The position numbers and the translations under genes were made by a program. Under the pieces are notes generated by a model. It saw only the letters and a list, made by a program, of their open reading frames with translations. It was not told where the DNA came from and did no database searches. From contig QMIT01000008.1 in NCBI GenBank assembly GCA_024434115.1, forward strand, positions 186,001 to 250,000: a stretch of DNA of 64,000 nt. The letters are read 5' to 3'. Positions within the stretch are counted from its first letter, which is position 1. Every line of letters starts with the position of its first letter. Below are positions 27,352-36,341 of the stretch, one piece after another. The stretch comes from Chloroflexota bacterium (GTDB lineage: Bacteria; Chloroflexota; Anaerolineae; Aggregatilineales; J027).

Positions 27352-27873
27352 ATGAATAGCCTGACACTTTATACCATCGGACATAGCAACCACCCGCTGG
27401 ATGATTTTTTGGGGTTATTGAAACAACACACGATTACAGATTTGGTAGATATTCGCAGCGCCCCACAAAGCCGATTTTCGCCACATTTTAATAAAAAACG
27501 CCTTGAAAGTGCCCTACCCGAACACGGCATGACTTATCATTTTCGTGGGGAGGCGCTGGGTGGCAGACCCAAAGACCCTAGTGTTTACGCCAATGACAAA
27601 GTGGATTTTGGACTGGTCATGCAGCAGGAATGGTATCAGGCAGGCATCCGGGATTTGCTTGCTTTGCTCCAAGAAGTAGAGGCGCGGGCGGGTCGAGTGG
27701 CGATTATGTGCAGCGAGGGCGACCCCGACCAATGCCACCGTCATCATCTAATTGCCCGTTCGCTGCTCGACCCACAGGTGAAAATCGTCGGGGATGAGGT
27801 CAGCATGAAAATTGTGCATATTTTGAAGGATGGTGAACTGCGGTCTATATCCGCTGAGGATTTTGCATCCTAA
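27352..27873 (+). CDS. DUF488 family protein
   Basis: A 173-residue protein of the DUF488 family. It starts with LTLYTIGHSNHPLDDF, continues with LVDIRSAPQSRFSPHFN, and has the late cysteine motif CSEGDPDQCHRHHL, all hallmarks of the family. No function is established; the conserved Arg and Cys/His residues suggest an enzyme or a nucleic-acid-related role. The start ATG at 27352 follows TTAGGATT. The last 25 residues (MKIVHILKDGELRSISAEDF) are normal for the family. Only five bases separate its stop from the next gene, which is of different base composition. Confidence 0.9.
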   Translation: MNSLTLYTIGHSNHPLDDFLGLLKQHTITDLVDIRSAPQSRFSPHFNKKRLESALPEHGMTYHFRGEALGGRPKDPSVYANDKVDFGLVMQQEWYQAGIRDLLALLQEVEARAGRVAIMCSEGDPDQCHRHHLIARSLLDPQVKIVGDEVSMKIVHILKDGELRSISAEDFAS

Positions 27874-27878
27874 CTTGA

Positions 27879-28781
27879 GTGGAAAGCCAAATTCAGCCCG
27901 TGTCTGAGAATACTTACTCAATCTATGACCTATATTTTGAATTGCTAGACAGTGAAAGAACGCTGCATCCGCAAATTCTTGTGTCGCGCCGAGGTGCAAT
28001 ATTGCAGGATATTGAGCCTCTAAGGAAATATGGTGAGTTGGAAGCCATTCAGTGGCGAAAGTTTGAAAAAAATTCTAGGGGGCGTCCAGAAGTTGTACAA
28101 GAAAATGTCATGGTTGATTTATGGGATCTATATGCTTATTCGAGAGTCCATGAAATATTGACTCTTCCCTTTCAGCCGGGCACATTCGTTGACTCATTCC
28201 TTCACAAATATTGGGAAGGGCCAAACATCTCGCTTGAGAAACAGCATGAATTTTGGCTGGGGCTTGGTCTAACTCCAATAGATTCGCCCGTATTCCACCC
28301 GTTTTATCATGAAATCGTCGAAGTAGAACAATCAGATGATCCAGAAGAAAGAATATCGCTCGTACAAGAAATCTGGCGGGGTTATATGTTAGGGTACATG
28401 ATGCTCTGTCGGGCAGGTGTTAAAGTACGTGGCGGTACAAACCATATCGTCAAGAGCATAGCCGAAAATTCAGTAATGTATTGGGCTTTTTGGCGTAGAA
28501 ATCGTCCATATAAGGATTTATCTCATGGGTGGGGCCATAATTCACAATGGAGAACGGACTTCAGACGTGATTACAGGGACAACGACACTTTTTACTACAA
28601 TGTGGACGCAACCGAGAATGTCTTGTTACCTTTCGTTTATAAGGGACCAAATTTAAACCGTGACATGCTTAAACCAGAAGAGCGAGTCGAGTTACTTTTG
28701 AATCGGTGTTTCATTCGCACCAATAAGGTAGACGATAGACTACTATGGCTTTATGATGATGGGTATACTGAACAAAGATAA
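27879..28781 (+). CDS. Protein of unknown function, AT-richer than its neighbours
   Basis: A 300-residue protein I do not recognise. It begins with GTG (27879) and has no strong ribosome site, so translation may be coupled to DUF488, whose stop lies five bases before. The protein is soluble, rich in aromatic residues (many Trp/Tyr/Phe) and charged. It has a conserved-looking central helix EIWRGYMLGYMMLCRAGVK and a late WGHNSQWRTDFRRDY stretch. There are no membrane segments, signal peptide or known catalytic motif. Codon use and base composition are clearly AT-richer than the surrounding genes, hinting at horizontal acquisition. A bidirectional terminator follows at once. Confidence 0.7.
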   Translation: MESQIQPVSENTYSIYDLYFELLDSERTLHPQILVSRRGAILQDIEPLRKYGELEAIQWRKFEKNSRGRPEVVQENVMVDLWDLYAYSRVHEILTLPFQPGTFVDSFLHKYWEGPNISLEKQHEFWLGLGLTPIDSPVFHPFYHEIVEVEQSDDPEERISLVQEIWRGYMLGYMMLCRAGVKVRGGTNHIVKSIAENSVMYWAFWRRNRPYKDLSHGWGHNSQWRTDFRRDYRDNDTFYYNVDATENVLLPFVYKGPNLNRDMLKPEERVELLLNRCFIRTNKVDDRLLWLYDDGYTEQR

Positions 28782-28814
28782 AAACGCGCCACCCATCTCA
28801 CAGGCAGCGCGTTT
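28782..28814. terminator. Bidirectional terminator between the unknown gene and glmS
   Basis: Eight-base arms AAACGCGC and GCGCGTTT enclose a 17-base loop between two convergent genes. On the minus strand the stem is followed by TTTTT, giving a proper terminator for glmS. On the plus strand the T run is shorter (TTT then AGATTTA), so it is weaker there. Confidence 0.7.
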
Positions 28815-28840
28815 AGATTTATAGAATGCCCATCTGAGAA

Positions 28841-30685
28841 CTATTCGACGGTGACACTCTTGGCAAGGTTACGCGGTTGGTCAACATCCGCCCCACGCCG
28901 CACCGCGATATGATAGGCCAGCAGTTGCAACGGAATAACCGCCACCACAGGACTCAACAACCACGAGACAGGCGGGACATATAATACATGGTCGGCTTTT
29001 TCCGCGATCAGTGTATCCCCCTCCGTCGCAATGGCAATCACGATGCCGCCGCGTGCTTTGGCCTGCTCAATTTGACTGAGCATCTTGTCGTAGACTTCAT
29101 CTTGAAGGGCGACCACCACAACGGGCAAATTTTCATCAATCAGCGCAATCGGGCCGTGTTTCATTTCCCCCGCCGGATACCCCTCGGCATGGATATAGCT
29201 GATTTCTTTGAGCTTGAGTGCCCCTTCGAGCGCGACAGGATAATTAATCCCACGCCCTAGATAGAGAAAATCTTCGTAGTGATAGAGACGGCCTGCGAGT
29301 TGTTCAATGGCGTTTTCATGACCTAACACCCGCCCCACCAAATCGGGCAAAGTGGCGAGGTCGGCGGTATAGGCGATCATGTCTTTTTCGGTCAATGTGC
29401 CACGCAGATGACCCACATAGAGGGCCAGCAAAATTTGGTCTACCACACTGGCGGTAAAGGCTTTGGTGGAGGCCACCCCGATTTCCGGCCCAGTCTGCAT
29501 GGTGATATAACCATCGGAGATTCGCATGGCTTGGCTGCCGAGCGCATTGACGATGCTCCACAGGCGGATGTGATAGTGTTTCGCTACTTCCATCGCCGCG
29601 AGGGTATCCACCGTTTCGCCGCTCTGGGTAATCGCCAGCATCGCACAGTGTTCGTCCAATACCGGGTCACGATAACGATACTCGCTGCCGTAATCCACCT
29701 CAACGGGCAGACGGGCCAATTTTTCGATGGCGAATTTCCCGATGAGGCCGGAATAGTAACTTGTGCCACATGCCACCGTAATCAGGCGTTGCAGCGATTT
29801 GGCTTCGTCAGAAGTGAGGGGTAAATCGGGTAAAAATACTTCCCCCGTCTTAAAATCCACCCGTCCGCCGATGGTGTCGGTAATGGCGCGGGCCTGTTCG
29901 TGGATTTCCTTTTGCATGAAATGGCGATATTCCCCTTTGGCGGCGCTGATGGGGTCATAGGGGACATCATGTACTACCGCTTGGATGAGTGCGCCATCAA
30001 TCGTTTGCACGGTATAGCCATCAGCGGTGATGGTTGCCATCTGGCGATCTTCCAAAAAGACCATGCGGCGAGTATGCTCCAAAATGGCGGGGATGTCGGA
30101 GGCGATGAACATTTCATTTTCACCCAAGCCAATCGCCACACCACCCGCGTTGCCAATCCGCGCCACGACCAATTGGCCGGGGTAATGGGCGCTCATGATG
30201 ACGATGGCGTGTGCCCCACATAAATGCTGTACGGCAAGTCGGGTCGCGGCGGTGATGTCTTTGCCGGCGGAGAGATAGCGTTCGACGAGATGCACGATCA
30301 CTTCGGTGTCGGTATCGGAGGCAAAAACCGCCCCCTCCGCTTCCAATTCCGCACGTAGAGACAGGAAATTTTCGACGATGCCGTTATGGACGACAACGGT
30401 TGCACCATCCATACTGGTGTGAGGATGGGCGTTGCGCTGGCTGGGTGCGCCGTGTGTTGCCCAACGGGTATGCCCGATACCCAGCGACCCTTTGACAGGG
30501 GCAAGTTCGACTTCTTGGCGCAGATTGCCCAATTTGCCAACCTGACGCCGCACTTGGATGTGACCGTTTGCTTCTAAAATAGCGATACCAGCGGAGTCGT
30601 AACCGCGATATTCCAACAATTGCAGGCCGTTTAAGATAATCGGCGCAGCATCACGCGCACCAACGTAACCAACGATTCCACACAT
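28841..30685 (-). CDS. glmS: Glucosamine-6-phosphate synthase (isomerizing glutamine amidotransferase)
   Basis: A 614-residue cytosolic enzyme making glucosamine-6-phosphate from fructose-6-phosphate and glutamine, the first step of UDP-GlcNAc and peptidoglycan synthesis. The mature N-terminus MCGIVGYVG carries the Cys nucleophile of the glutaminase domain (1 to about 220; HTRWATHG, NGIVENF). Two SIS domains follow (AITQSGETVDTL, GVASTKAFTASV, and the C-terminal PRNLAKSVTVE). Length is normal. The ATG at 30685 has an AGGAGG ribosome site. A glmS ribozyme lies in its leader, so the mRNA should be cleaved when glucosamine-6-phosphate accumulates. Confidence 0.97.
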   Translation of the reverse strand: MCGIVGYVGARDAAPIILNGLQLLEYRGYDSAGIAILEANGHIQVRRQVGKLGNLRQEVELAPVKGSLGIGHTRWATHGAPSQRNAHPHTSMDGATVVVHNGIVENFLSLRAELEAEGAVFASDTDTEVIVHLVERYLSAGKDITAATRLAVQHLCGAHAIVIMSAHYPGQLVVARIGNAGGVAIGLGENEMFIASDIPAILEHTRRMVFLEDRQMATITADGYTVQTIDGALIQAVVHDVPYDPISAAKGEYRHFMQKEIHEQARAITDTIGGRVDFKTGEVFLPDLPLTSDEAKSLQRLITVACGTSYYSGLIGKFAIEKLARLPVEVDYGSEYRYRDPVLDEHCAMLAITQSGETVDTLAAMEVAKHYHIRLWSIVNALGSQAMRISDGYITMQTGPEIGVASTKAFTASVVDQILLALYVGHLRGTLTEKDMIAYTADLATLPDLVGRVLGHENAIEQLAGRLYHYEDFLYLGRGINYPVALEGALKLKEISYIHAEGYPAGEMKHGPIALIDENLPVVVVALQDEVYDKMLSQIEQAKARGGIVIAIATEGDTLIAEKADHVLYVPPVSWLLSPVVAVIPLQLLAYHIAVRRGADVDQPRNLAKSVTVE

Positions 30686-30765
30686 GGCCTTATAGCCTCC
30701 TATTTGATTTTGAGGAACGCAATAATGCAAATAGATATGCTCTCTGCGCGAACATGCTCAGAGAT

Positions 30766-30980
30766 TCATCACGGCAGGCGAAGCTGTCCCGCTGTCACCA
30801 GTGGGGTTTATGAAAAAACCTGCTTGTTGTGTGGGGAGTAACCGGAGTAGTGATGATATACCCCGAACGGCATCCGCTGAAACCTCGATTTTCCCCTTGT
30901 TACAGGGTTAGCACTGCCCCTCGGCAGGAACCGTTACCTCGTCACCTGTGAAGTGAAGTTTACGCACAGGCCATGCGCTA
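30766..30980 (-). ncRNA. glmS ribozyme (glucosamine-6-phosphate-activated self-cleaving riboswitch)
   Basis: The leader of glmS, read on the minus strand, carries the ordered conserved parts of the glmS ribozyme. First is a 5' A|GCGC at 30979-30975, with cleavage expected between 30979 and 30978. A P1-like stem CCTGTG/CACAGG follows, with GACGAGG directly after it (30943-30937). Then comes AATCGAGGTTTCAGCGGATGC (30890-30870 region), with the hallmark GCGGATGC. The 3' part has GGTGAC, GGGACA and a final GTGATGA (about 30766), resembling the end of the Thermoanaerobacter ribozyme. The glmS start codon is about 80 bases further. In this class bound glucosamine-6-phosphate acts as a cofactor for cleavage, lowering glmS expression. 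The helical pairings were judged by eye. Confidence 0.92.
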
Positions 30981-31047
30981 TTATCCCCTTGATCTATTTT
31001 TCGCTCGGCAGTCTTCCTTTCCTCATTTTTTGGATACGATGGGCCAC

Positions 31048-31076
31048 ATGATACCTAGTCATCCAAAATTTGTCAT
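31048..31076 (-). promoter_or_regulatory. Promoter of the glmS ribozyme leader
   Basis: On the minus strand ATGACA and TATCAT are separated by exactly 17 bases; each hexamer matches consensus at five of six positions. It lies just past the plsC stop. Transcription would begin near 31041, leaving about 60 bases of RNA before the ribozyme cleavage site, consistent with a cleavable leader. Confidence 0.65.
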
Positions 31077-31085
31077 GGGCAAATT

Positions 31086-31820
31086 TCACGATACGAATTC
31101 TAATGTTTCCGTTGTAGCCTGCGATAGATCGGCATAAAAACCGCGCCGTTCGGGGTTGACCAACTGTGCCAATTGATACATCGCCTCGTGGGTCATCTGG
31201 CGCATTTCGGGGCGCGGCACATGCGAACGCCCCCCCGTTTTAAAGCGGAAGGCTGGCCCAAAACGAATTTCAATCGGGGTACGCCGCAGTCGTTTCATAT
31301 TGCCACCCACCAAATGTGTCCCCTCCAACCCAATCGGCACAATCGTCGCACCGGATTTGACGGCGACATAGGTAAAGCCCTCTTTAGCCTCAATCATACT
31401 CTGTTGGCGGGTACCTTCCGGGGCAATCAAGACACAATGGCCTGCTTTTAATAAGGCAATCGTGTTTTCAAGGGCCTGCCGATCCACTTTATCTCGATCT
31501 ACCGGATAAGCCCCCCATGCCCGTGCAAGTAAGCCAATGAAGGGCGAATTGAAATTTTCGATTTTGGACATGGGGATGACATAACGCGATGTGACTGCCC
31601 CCGTCACGACCACCGGATCAGGGAAGCCGATATGGTTCATGACCAGCAGGGTTGGGCCGCTGGCGGGAATATATTCTGTCCCAGTGATGGTCGGGCGCAC
31701 AATCACACGAAAGCCAATTGGGCGGAGCAGCCAATCGCGCATGAACTTACGCCGCCAGCCATAATGGGCCTGCTGCTGAACAATATCGGTTGGGGGGGAT
31801 ACAGATACATCGGTACTCAT
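31086..31820 (-). CDS. plsC: 1-acyl-sn-glycerol-3-phosphate acyltransferase (PlsC-like)
   Basis: A 244-residue PlsC-family acyltransferase of phospholipid synthesis, adding a fatty acyl chain to lysophosphatidic acid at the membrane. The catalytic box is NHIGFPD (NH-x4-D), and the glycerolphosphate box is APEGTRQ in place of the more usual FPEGTR. It also has a VPIGLEGTHLV segment typical of the family. Hydrophobic segments are modest. The ATG at 31820 follows the pseudouridine synthase gene by only five bases, and both read the same way. Substrate choice (lysophosphatidate versus another acceptor such as ornithine lipid) is not decidable. Confidence 0.88.
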   Translation of the reverse strand: MSTDVSVSPPTDIVQQQAHYGWRRKFMRDWLLRPIGFRVIVRPTITGTEYIPASGPTLLVMNHIGFPDPVVVTGAVTSRYVIPMSKIENFNSPFIGLLARAWGAYPVDRDKVDRQALENTIALLKAGHCVLIAPEGTRQQSMIEAKEGFTYVAVKSGATIVPIGLEGTHLVGGNMKRLRRTPIEIRFGPAFRFKTGGRSHVPRPEMRQMTHEAMYQLAQLVNPERRGFYADLSQATTETLEFVS

Positions 31821-31825
31821 ATTTT

Positions 31826-32707
31826 TTATTCATCTCGGCGTGGGCGACGGGGTGCGATGCGACTAGATGGGCGCGAAGATGGACGACGAGATGGACGTTC
31901 TCCATCCGAAAGGCGGCGGGTTGGTCGCTGGCCTTCTGGTTTAGCGGCAGAGGATCGCTGCTGATTGGGACGGCGCTGTTTGCCAATGCCAGCATTATCG
32001 CGCAACGCCCTAACTTCATCATGGGTGAGTTCGCGCCATTTACCGGGGGGTAGATCACCCAACGCCAATGAGCCGATATGGGTACGGATAATGCGTTTGA
32101 CGGGATGGCCCAACAAATCGGCAATCTCACGAATCTGGCGTTTATGGCCTTCGCGCAAGACGACACGCACCCATGTGCCATCGCGTGAGCCTTCCAATAG
32201 AATCACTTTGGCCGGGCCGGTGCGGAACCCATCCGGCAGCGTCATGCCACTGCGCCAGCGATTCAGTTTTTCATCGTTGACATGGCCTTCAAGCAGCACC
32301 TTGTAGGTTTTTTCGTGACCATAACGCGGATGGGTCAGCCGATTGGTGAGTTCGCCATCATTGGTCAGCAGCACCAGCCCTTCGCTGTTGACATCCAACC
32401 GCCCTACCGGATAGAGGCGTACATCACTGTTGACCAATTCCAAGACCGTCGGCACATAAATCTGCTCATCTTCGACGGTGGAGGAAATATACCCACGCGG
32501 TTTGTGTACGATGATATAACGATGTTTTTCGGGTCGGGGCAGCGCTTTGCCATCTACCCTAATGTCATCCGTTTCGGGGTCGGCTTTTTGACCGAGCGTG
32601 GCAACTGTGCCGTTCACCGACACACGGCCCTGTATAATCATTTCTTCGGCAGCACGGCGCGACGTAATGCCCGCCTGCGCGATGAGCTTTTGAATACGTT
32701 CTTCCAT
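31826..32707 (-). CDS. rluB: Pseudouridine synthase, RluB/RsuA type
   Basis: A 293-residue rRNA pseudouridine synthase. The N-terminal S4 domain (1-62; MEERIQKLIAQAGITSRRAA) precedes the RsuA/RluB catalytic domain, with the catalytic motif GRLDVNSEGLVLLTNDG and the later REGHKRQIREIADLLGHPV. The C-terminal 45 residues are a basic, Arg/Ser/Pro-rich tail (RPTRRLSDGERPSRRP) likely to contact RNA. The ATG at 32707 is the only sensible start. It is 17 bases downstream of the first PPC-protein gene stop and five before plsC. The specific uridine (2605 of 23S rRNA for RluB) is inferred. Confidence 0.93.
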   Translation of the reverse strand: MEERIQKLIAQAGITSRRAAEEMIIQGRVSVNGTVATLGQKADPETDDIRVDGKALPRPEKHRYIIVHKPRGYISSTVEDEQIYVPTVLELVNSDVRLYPVGRLDVNSEGLVLLTNDGELTNRLTHPRYGHEKTYKVLLEGHVNDEKLNRWRSGMTLPDGFRTGPAKVILLEGSRDGTWVRVVLREGHKRQIREIADLLGHPVKRIIRTHIGSLALGDLPPGKWRELTHDEVRALRDNAGIGKQRRPNQQRSSAAKPEGQRPTRRLSDGERPSRRPSSRPSSRIAPRRPRRDE

Positions 32708-32724
32708 TATTATCCCTCAATCAG

Positions 32725-34569
32725 TTATTGGGATGCGGTGAATGCCAATTGATAGGGCTGCTCACCAATCCCACGAAAATGGACTAACAGCAGATAGTCG
32801 CTGGGGGGTTGAATCCGCTGCAAATCCAAAACCCCATTCACCGATTCCGCCATCAAGTCCCAATTAGTATCAAATAGGCGCATTTCAAAGTCGCCGGGGA
32901 AATTGCTGCCCTCAACGGCGGTCAATGTTTGGATATTTAATTGCTGGCCTTCGATCACGGGAATTACCCACAGGGCATAGGTCTGGATCGTCTCGTCCAT
33001 TGTCCCAGCTACCCACGCCGCACTATCTTGCAAAACGACGACCCCCGCAGGCACACCGAGTGGCGAAAAATAGACCCGGCCCTCCGCCAGTGCTAGTAGA
33101 TAGCGACCACCAATCGTGGCGGAGGCTTCACGTACCCGCACCGCATATTCCCCGGTGATGGGCAGCGAATAATCGGTAATCTGTGGGCTTAACCCCAAAC
33201 CAGAATCGTCGTCAGAAATCAATACCCGTCCATCAGCATCCATCAAATCCACAAACAAATCCAACTGTTCGGTGGGGTTCTGTGGCATGGCGGATATACT
33301 GACGATTTGCCCGGCGGTTGCTTGAAATGTCCAGATGGCCGCCGTCTCTGGCAATAGGCGGGCTTTGGCGGTTTGCCCAATGTCGAGCGTGCCGCCGGGG
33401 GATTCAATCGAATCGAGCGCATAGAGTTCTAACTCAAACTCGCCCGCAATTTGCGTTTCATAGGCCGATACTAGGACGAAATATATCCCGCCGTCGGGGA
33501 GTTCAAGATTAAGGGCCGAGTTGGTGGTGCGTCCATCATCATCATTTTCCCCAACCAACGTGCCTTCAGCATCAAGCAGTTCAAGGTAGGTATCAAACTG
33601 GGCGGAGGTTAAAAATAGACTGATTTGCTGACCCGCCGTGCCTTCAAAATAATAGGCGGCTTCCGGCGTGGTTAGCGTTCCAATCACGGTCTCCCCAAAA
33701 GGCAGAGGGGTGCTGTTTTCTATTGAGACGACTGTGCCTGTATCTTCGAACAGTGACAATTCATACGTGCCGCTACTCGAATCTTCAAACGAATGAACAT
33801 AAATCTGATAAGTGCCCGACACGAGGAGTTGGGTGTTATAGATCAGGGAATTTGTGCCCCGTCCGCCATCATCATCGGCGATAAACGGCACGGTGGTATC
33901 GGACGGCTCATACAATTCCAAATAGGGGTCAAAATCGGCAGAGGTCAGTTCAATGGTGACCACCTGACCTGCTTCGGCATCAAACTGCCATACGTCCCAA
34001 CGTCCTACGGCTAAATAGCCCTCCACTGTGCTGTTGAGTTCAATGGGGCGACCCGTGCGGCTGACACCGGGGGGAATGCGCGTGGGGGCAAGTGTGCCGT
34101 CTGGGGTCGGGGTGGGAAAATTTAAGGTGCTGGTGGGCATTTGGGCAGGGCCAGATGGGGTGTTGGTGGCGGTCTCCTCAACCCGTAGTTCCAATTGATA
34201 AGCACCTATTGAATCACCACTGCCGCCTACTAGCACCCGATAGGTTGAAGTGGCAGGCAGGGAAATCGCAATCACGGCGCTGCCAGAACGGGCTTCAGAC
34301 GCCAAAATGTTGCCCTCAATATCCTCTAGGGCGACGGATGGCACAAGTTGAGAACCAGCGGCGGCTTGCACTTCGATTTCAATCTCTGTGCCGCCCGTTC
34401 CATCATAGAAATACTCGTTTTCCTGACCGGGGGTCTCAATCGTCCCGGTCACAACTTGATTGGGGACAAGCGGAATCCCATCTTGGGCATAAACCATCCA
34501 TGACGACAACAATCCAACAATAAGCAGCAGGCTAAGGAATGCTGTGAGGCGGCGACATGGGGTTTTCAT
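32725..34569 (-). CDS. Secreted protein with multiple PPC (pre-peptidase C-terminal) domains
   Basis: A 614-residue exported protein. A signal peptide (about 1-28, ending near MVYAQ) is followed by four to five beta-sandwich units of the PPC type. Each carries the DPYLELY-type strand, a DDDGRGTNS or DDDGRTTNS loop that could bind calcium, and a GTYQIYVHSF-type strand. A Thr/Pro linker lies around residues 135-165. PPC domains usually ride on secreted proteases or mediate binding; no catalytic domain is present here. Two similar genes follow upstream in the same direction, so it belongs to a family of surface proteins encoded together. The function is unknown. Confidence 0.82.
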   Translation of the reverse strand: MKTPCRRLTAFLSLLLIVGLLSSWMVYAQDGIPLVPNQVVTGTIETPGQENEYFYDGTGGTEIEIEVQAAAGSQLVPSVALEDIEGNILASEARSGSAVIAISLPATSTYRVLVGGSGDSIGAYQLELRVEETATNTPSGPAQMPTSTLNFPTPTPDGTLAPTRIPPGVSRTGRPIELNSTVEGYLAVGRWDVWQFDAEAGQVVTIELTSADFDPYLELYEPSDTTVPFIADDDGGRGTNSLIYNTQLLVSGTYQIYVHSFEDSSSGTYELSLFEDTGTVVSIENSTPLPFGETVIGTLTTPEAAYYFEGTAGQQISLFLTSAQFDTYLELLDAEGTLVGENDDDGRTTNSALNLELPDGGIYFVLVSAYETQIAGEFELELYALDSIESPGGTLDIGQTAKARLLPETAAIWTFQATAGQIVSISAMPQNPTEQLDLFVDLMDADGRVLISDDDSGLGLSPQITDYSLPITGEYAVRVREASATIGGRYLLALAEGRVYFSPLGVPAGVVVLQDSAAWVAGTMDETIQTYALWVIPVIEGQQLNIQTLTAVEGSNFPGDFEMRLFDTNWDLMAESVNGVLDLQRIQPPSDYLLLVHFRGIGEQPYQLAFTASQ

Positions 34570-34620
34570 AGGAGATGTGTATTTCCGTTGATGGATAAGG
34601 ACGGTGCATTTATAGTAACA

Positions 34621-36327
34621 CTATTGTACACGCCAGTTAAGGCTAAATTCTCCGGCACTATTTTCGTAGCCGTAGACACGCAGCACATAGCGCCCTTCTA
34701 CCGGGATAATGACCGTCAGGCGTGGGTTGCGGTCAAAGGTAGTATTGAACCCAACATCATCCACCATTTCGATCACTACCCCAGAGGGATCAACCAACTC
34801 CAAAATCGCATCAAAACTCCAATAGCCTTCGACAAATACCAATAGACTGTCGCCAGCGGGAATATCAATCTGACGTTCAAAGACACCGCCTTCACTGACA
34901 CTGCCCCGTTCCGAACCCGCCGGAGGTAAAACCGCCGCAGCCGTTGCCAAATTTGTCGCAGTAGGACTCACCGATGTCGGGGTGGCCTGTGGGCTGGGGA
35001 GTTGGGACACGTTAGAAGTCGTTGGGGTCGGGGTTGAACTCGGCAAGAGGCGGGTCGTTGCAGTAGGCGATGGGGTTGATGGGATGGATGGGGTGGCTGT
35101 CTCACGTGACCAGCGCAGTTCATAGGTCCCCAAATCGCTGTTGCCAAACCCGGCCACATGAATGCTGTACAGTCCGGTTTCTGTAATTGTTAGATCGGTA
35201 ATCAAAGCATTGCTATCGCCGCCGCTGTCATCATCAAAGGCTAATGATTCACCCCCCGGTGCGACCAATTCGACCATCGGGTCAAAGGTGGTGGTATTGT
35301 CTACGCGCTTGAGGTAAACGGTGACGACATCCCCAGCTTGCAGGCCAATTAACCAACGATCCCGCGCTCCATAAAATTCAAGGGTAGCGGTTTGCGTGAA
35401 ATCAGGGGCAAGGGTGCCACGTTCGACATCCGCGACAGTAACGCCTATACCAATCCCGATTAGATAACTCCCTACCCCAAATCCGGTAGCGCTTCCGGCA
35501 TAAACGGTATACGTCCCATCGGCGGGCAAAATTACGCTGTTAATCACCGAATCGAGCGTGGTAGGTACGATATCATCATCTTCGGCAATGATGGTGCCGT
35601 CGGGGGACTGCAAACGCAAATAGGGGTCAAAGGTGGCCTCTTCATCCATCCGGCTAAAACTCAACGTTACCACCATGTCGGTCGTGCCGAAGAAGGTAAA
35701 TTGATGGATATCGCCTTCCTGCTCGAATACCCCTTCGCGCATTTCGCCAAATTCGAGCACCTCACCCGATTCGATCAATTTAAAACCGGATATACCCACC
35801 TCATCTCCGGCAATCTGAGTCGCATTATTGGAGGGGATTGGGGTAGCGGTACGATTCACTGTTGGGTTGGGGGTAAAGGTCGCCACGTTAGCGGTTGGGC
35901 CAACCGGGGTTCCCACCGTCGCCAGCAAAATATAATAATCAACCGTTTCTCCGCCTATCGCCACTAAATCCCCTGTCACGGTCAGGGCATAACTTCCGGC
36001 TTCCAAATAGAGTTGGGGAATGTAGACCCGTCCGGTGGTATCCCCCCGCGCTTTGATAAGTTGCAGCGGCGTATCGGCATTGTTCATCTGATTAAGTATC
36101 ACAATCAACACCGAATTACCCGTGCTGCGAGCGACATCCAAGCTGAGGGTTTGGGTCTGTCCAATCTGAAAACGCCAAGTTTGCTGCGGCATAGTTGCGG
36201 TAAGCGTTCCAGCGGTGGGGTTATTCAAAGACAAATTCAAATCATCCTGTGCGACAGCAAAGGGAGCAAAAATCAGGAGGGCCATCAGTACACAGGCGAA
36301 AATGGCAAAGCGGTAAAACACTCTCAT
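34621..36327 (-). CDS. Secreted PPC-domain protein (paralogue of the neighbour)
   Basis: A 568-residue exported protein. The signal peptide (1-26, ending FAVAQ) is followed by PPC-like units at about 30-145, 165-300 and 305-415, a Ser/Thr/Pro linker (about 415-465), and a final unit to the C-terminus. Typical loops are EDDDIVPTTLDS and DDDSGGDSNAL. The last unit has the NTTFDRNPRLTVIIPVEGRYVL strand pair. No enzyme domain is present. It sits 51 bases upstream of the previous PPC gene and 14 bases downstream of the PPC-esterase stop, so the three are probably one transcription unit. The ligand is unknown. Confidence 0.8.
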   Translation of the reverse strand: MRVFYRFAIFACVLMALLIFAPFAVAQDDLNLSLNNPTAGTLTATMPQQTWRFQIGQTQTLSLDVARSTGNSVLIVILNQMNNADTPLQLIKARGDTTGRVYIPQLYLEAGSYALTVTGDLVAIGGETVDYYILLATVGTPVGPTANVATFTPNPTVNRTATPIPSNNATQIAGDEVGISGFKLIESGEVLEFGEMREGVFEQEGDIHQFTFFGTTDMVVTLSFSRMDEEATFDPYLRLQSPDGTIIAEDDDIVPTTLDSVINSVILPADGTYTVYAGSATGFGVGSYLIGIGIGVTVADVERGTLAPDFTQTATLEFYGARDRWLIGLQAGDVVTVYLKRVDNTTTFDPMVELVAPGGESLAFDDDSGGDSNALITDLTITETGLYSIHVAGFGNSDLGTYELRWSRETATPSIPSTPSPTATTRLLPSSTPTPTTSNVSQLPSPQATPTSVSPTATNLATAAAVLPPAGSERGSVSEGGVFERQIDIPAGDSLLVFVEGYWSFDAILELVDPSGVVIEMVDDVGFNTTFDRNPRLTVIIPVEGRYVLRVYGYENSAGEFSLNWRVQ

Positions 36328-36341
36328 GCAACCAACTCTTT

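Noticed and set aside
30731-31085. Treating the 355-base gap before glmS as empty or as a tRNA/T-box region
   Set aside because: The conserved blocks match the glmS ribozyme in order; no cloverleaf or T-box motif is present.
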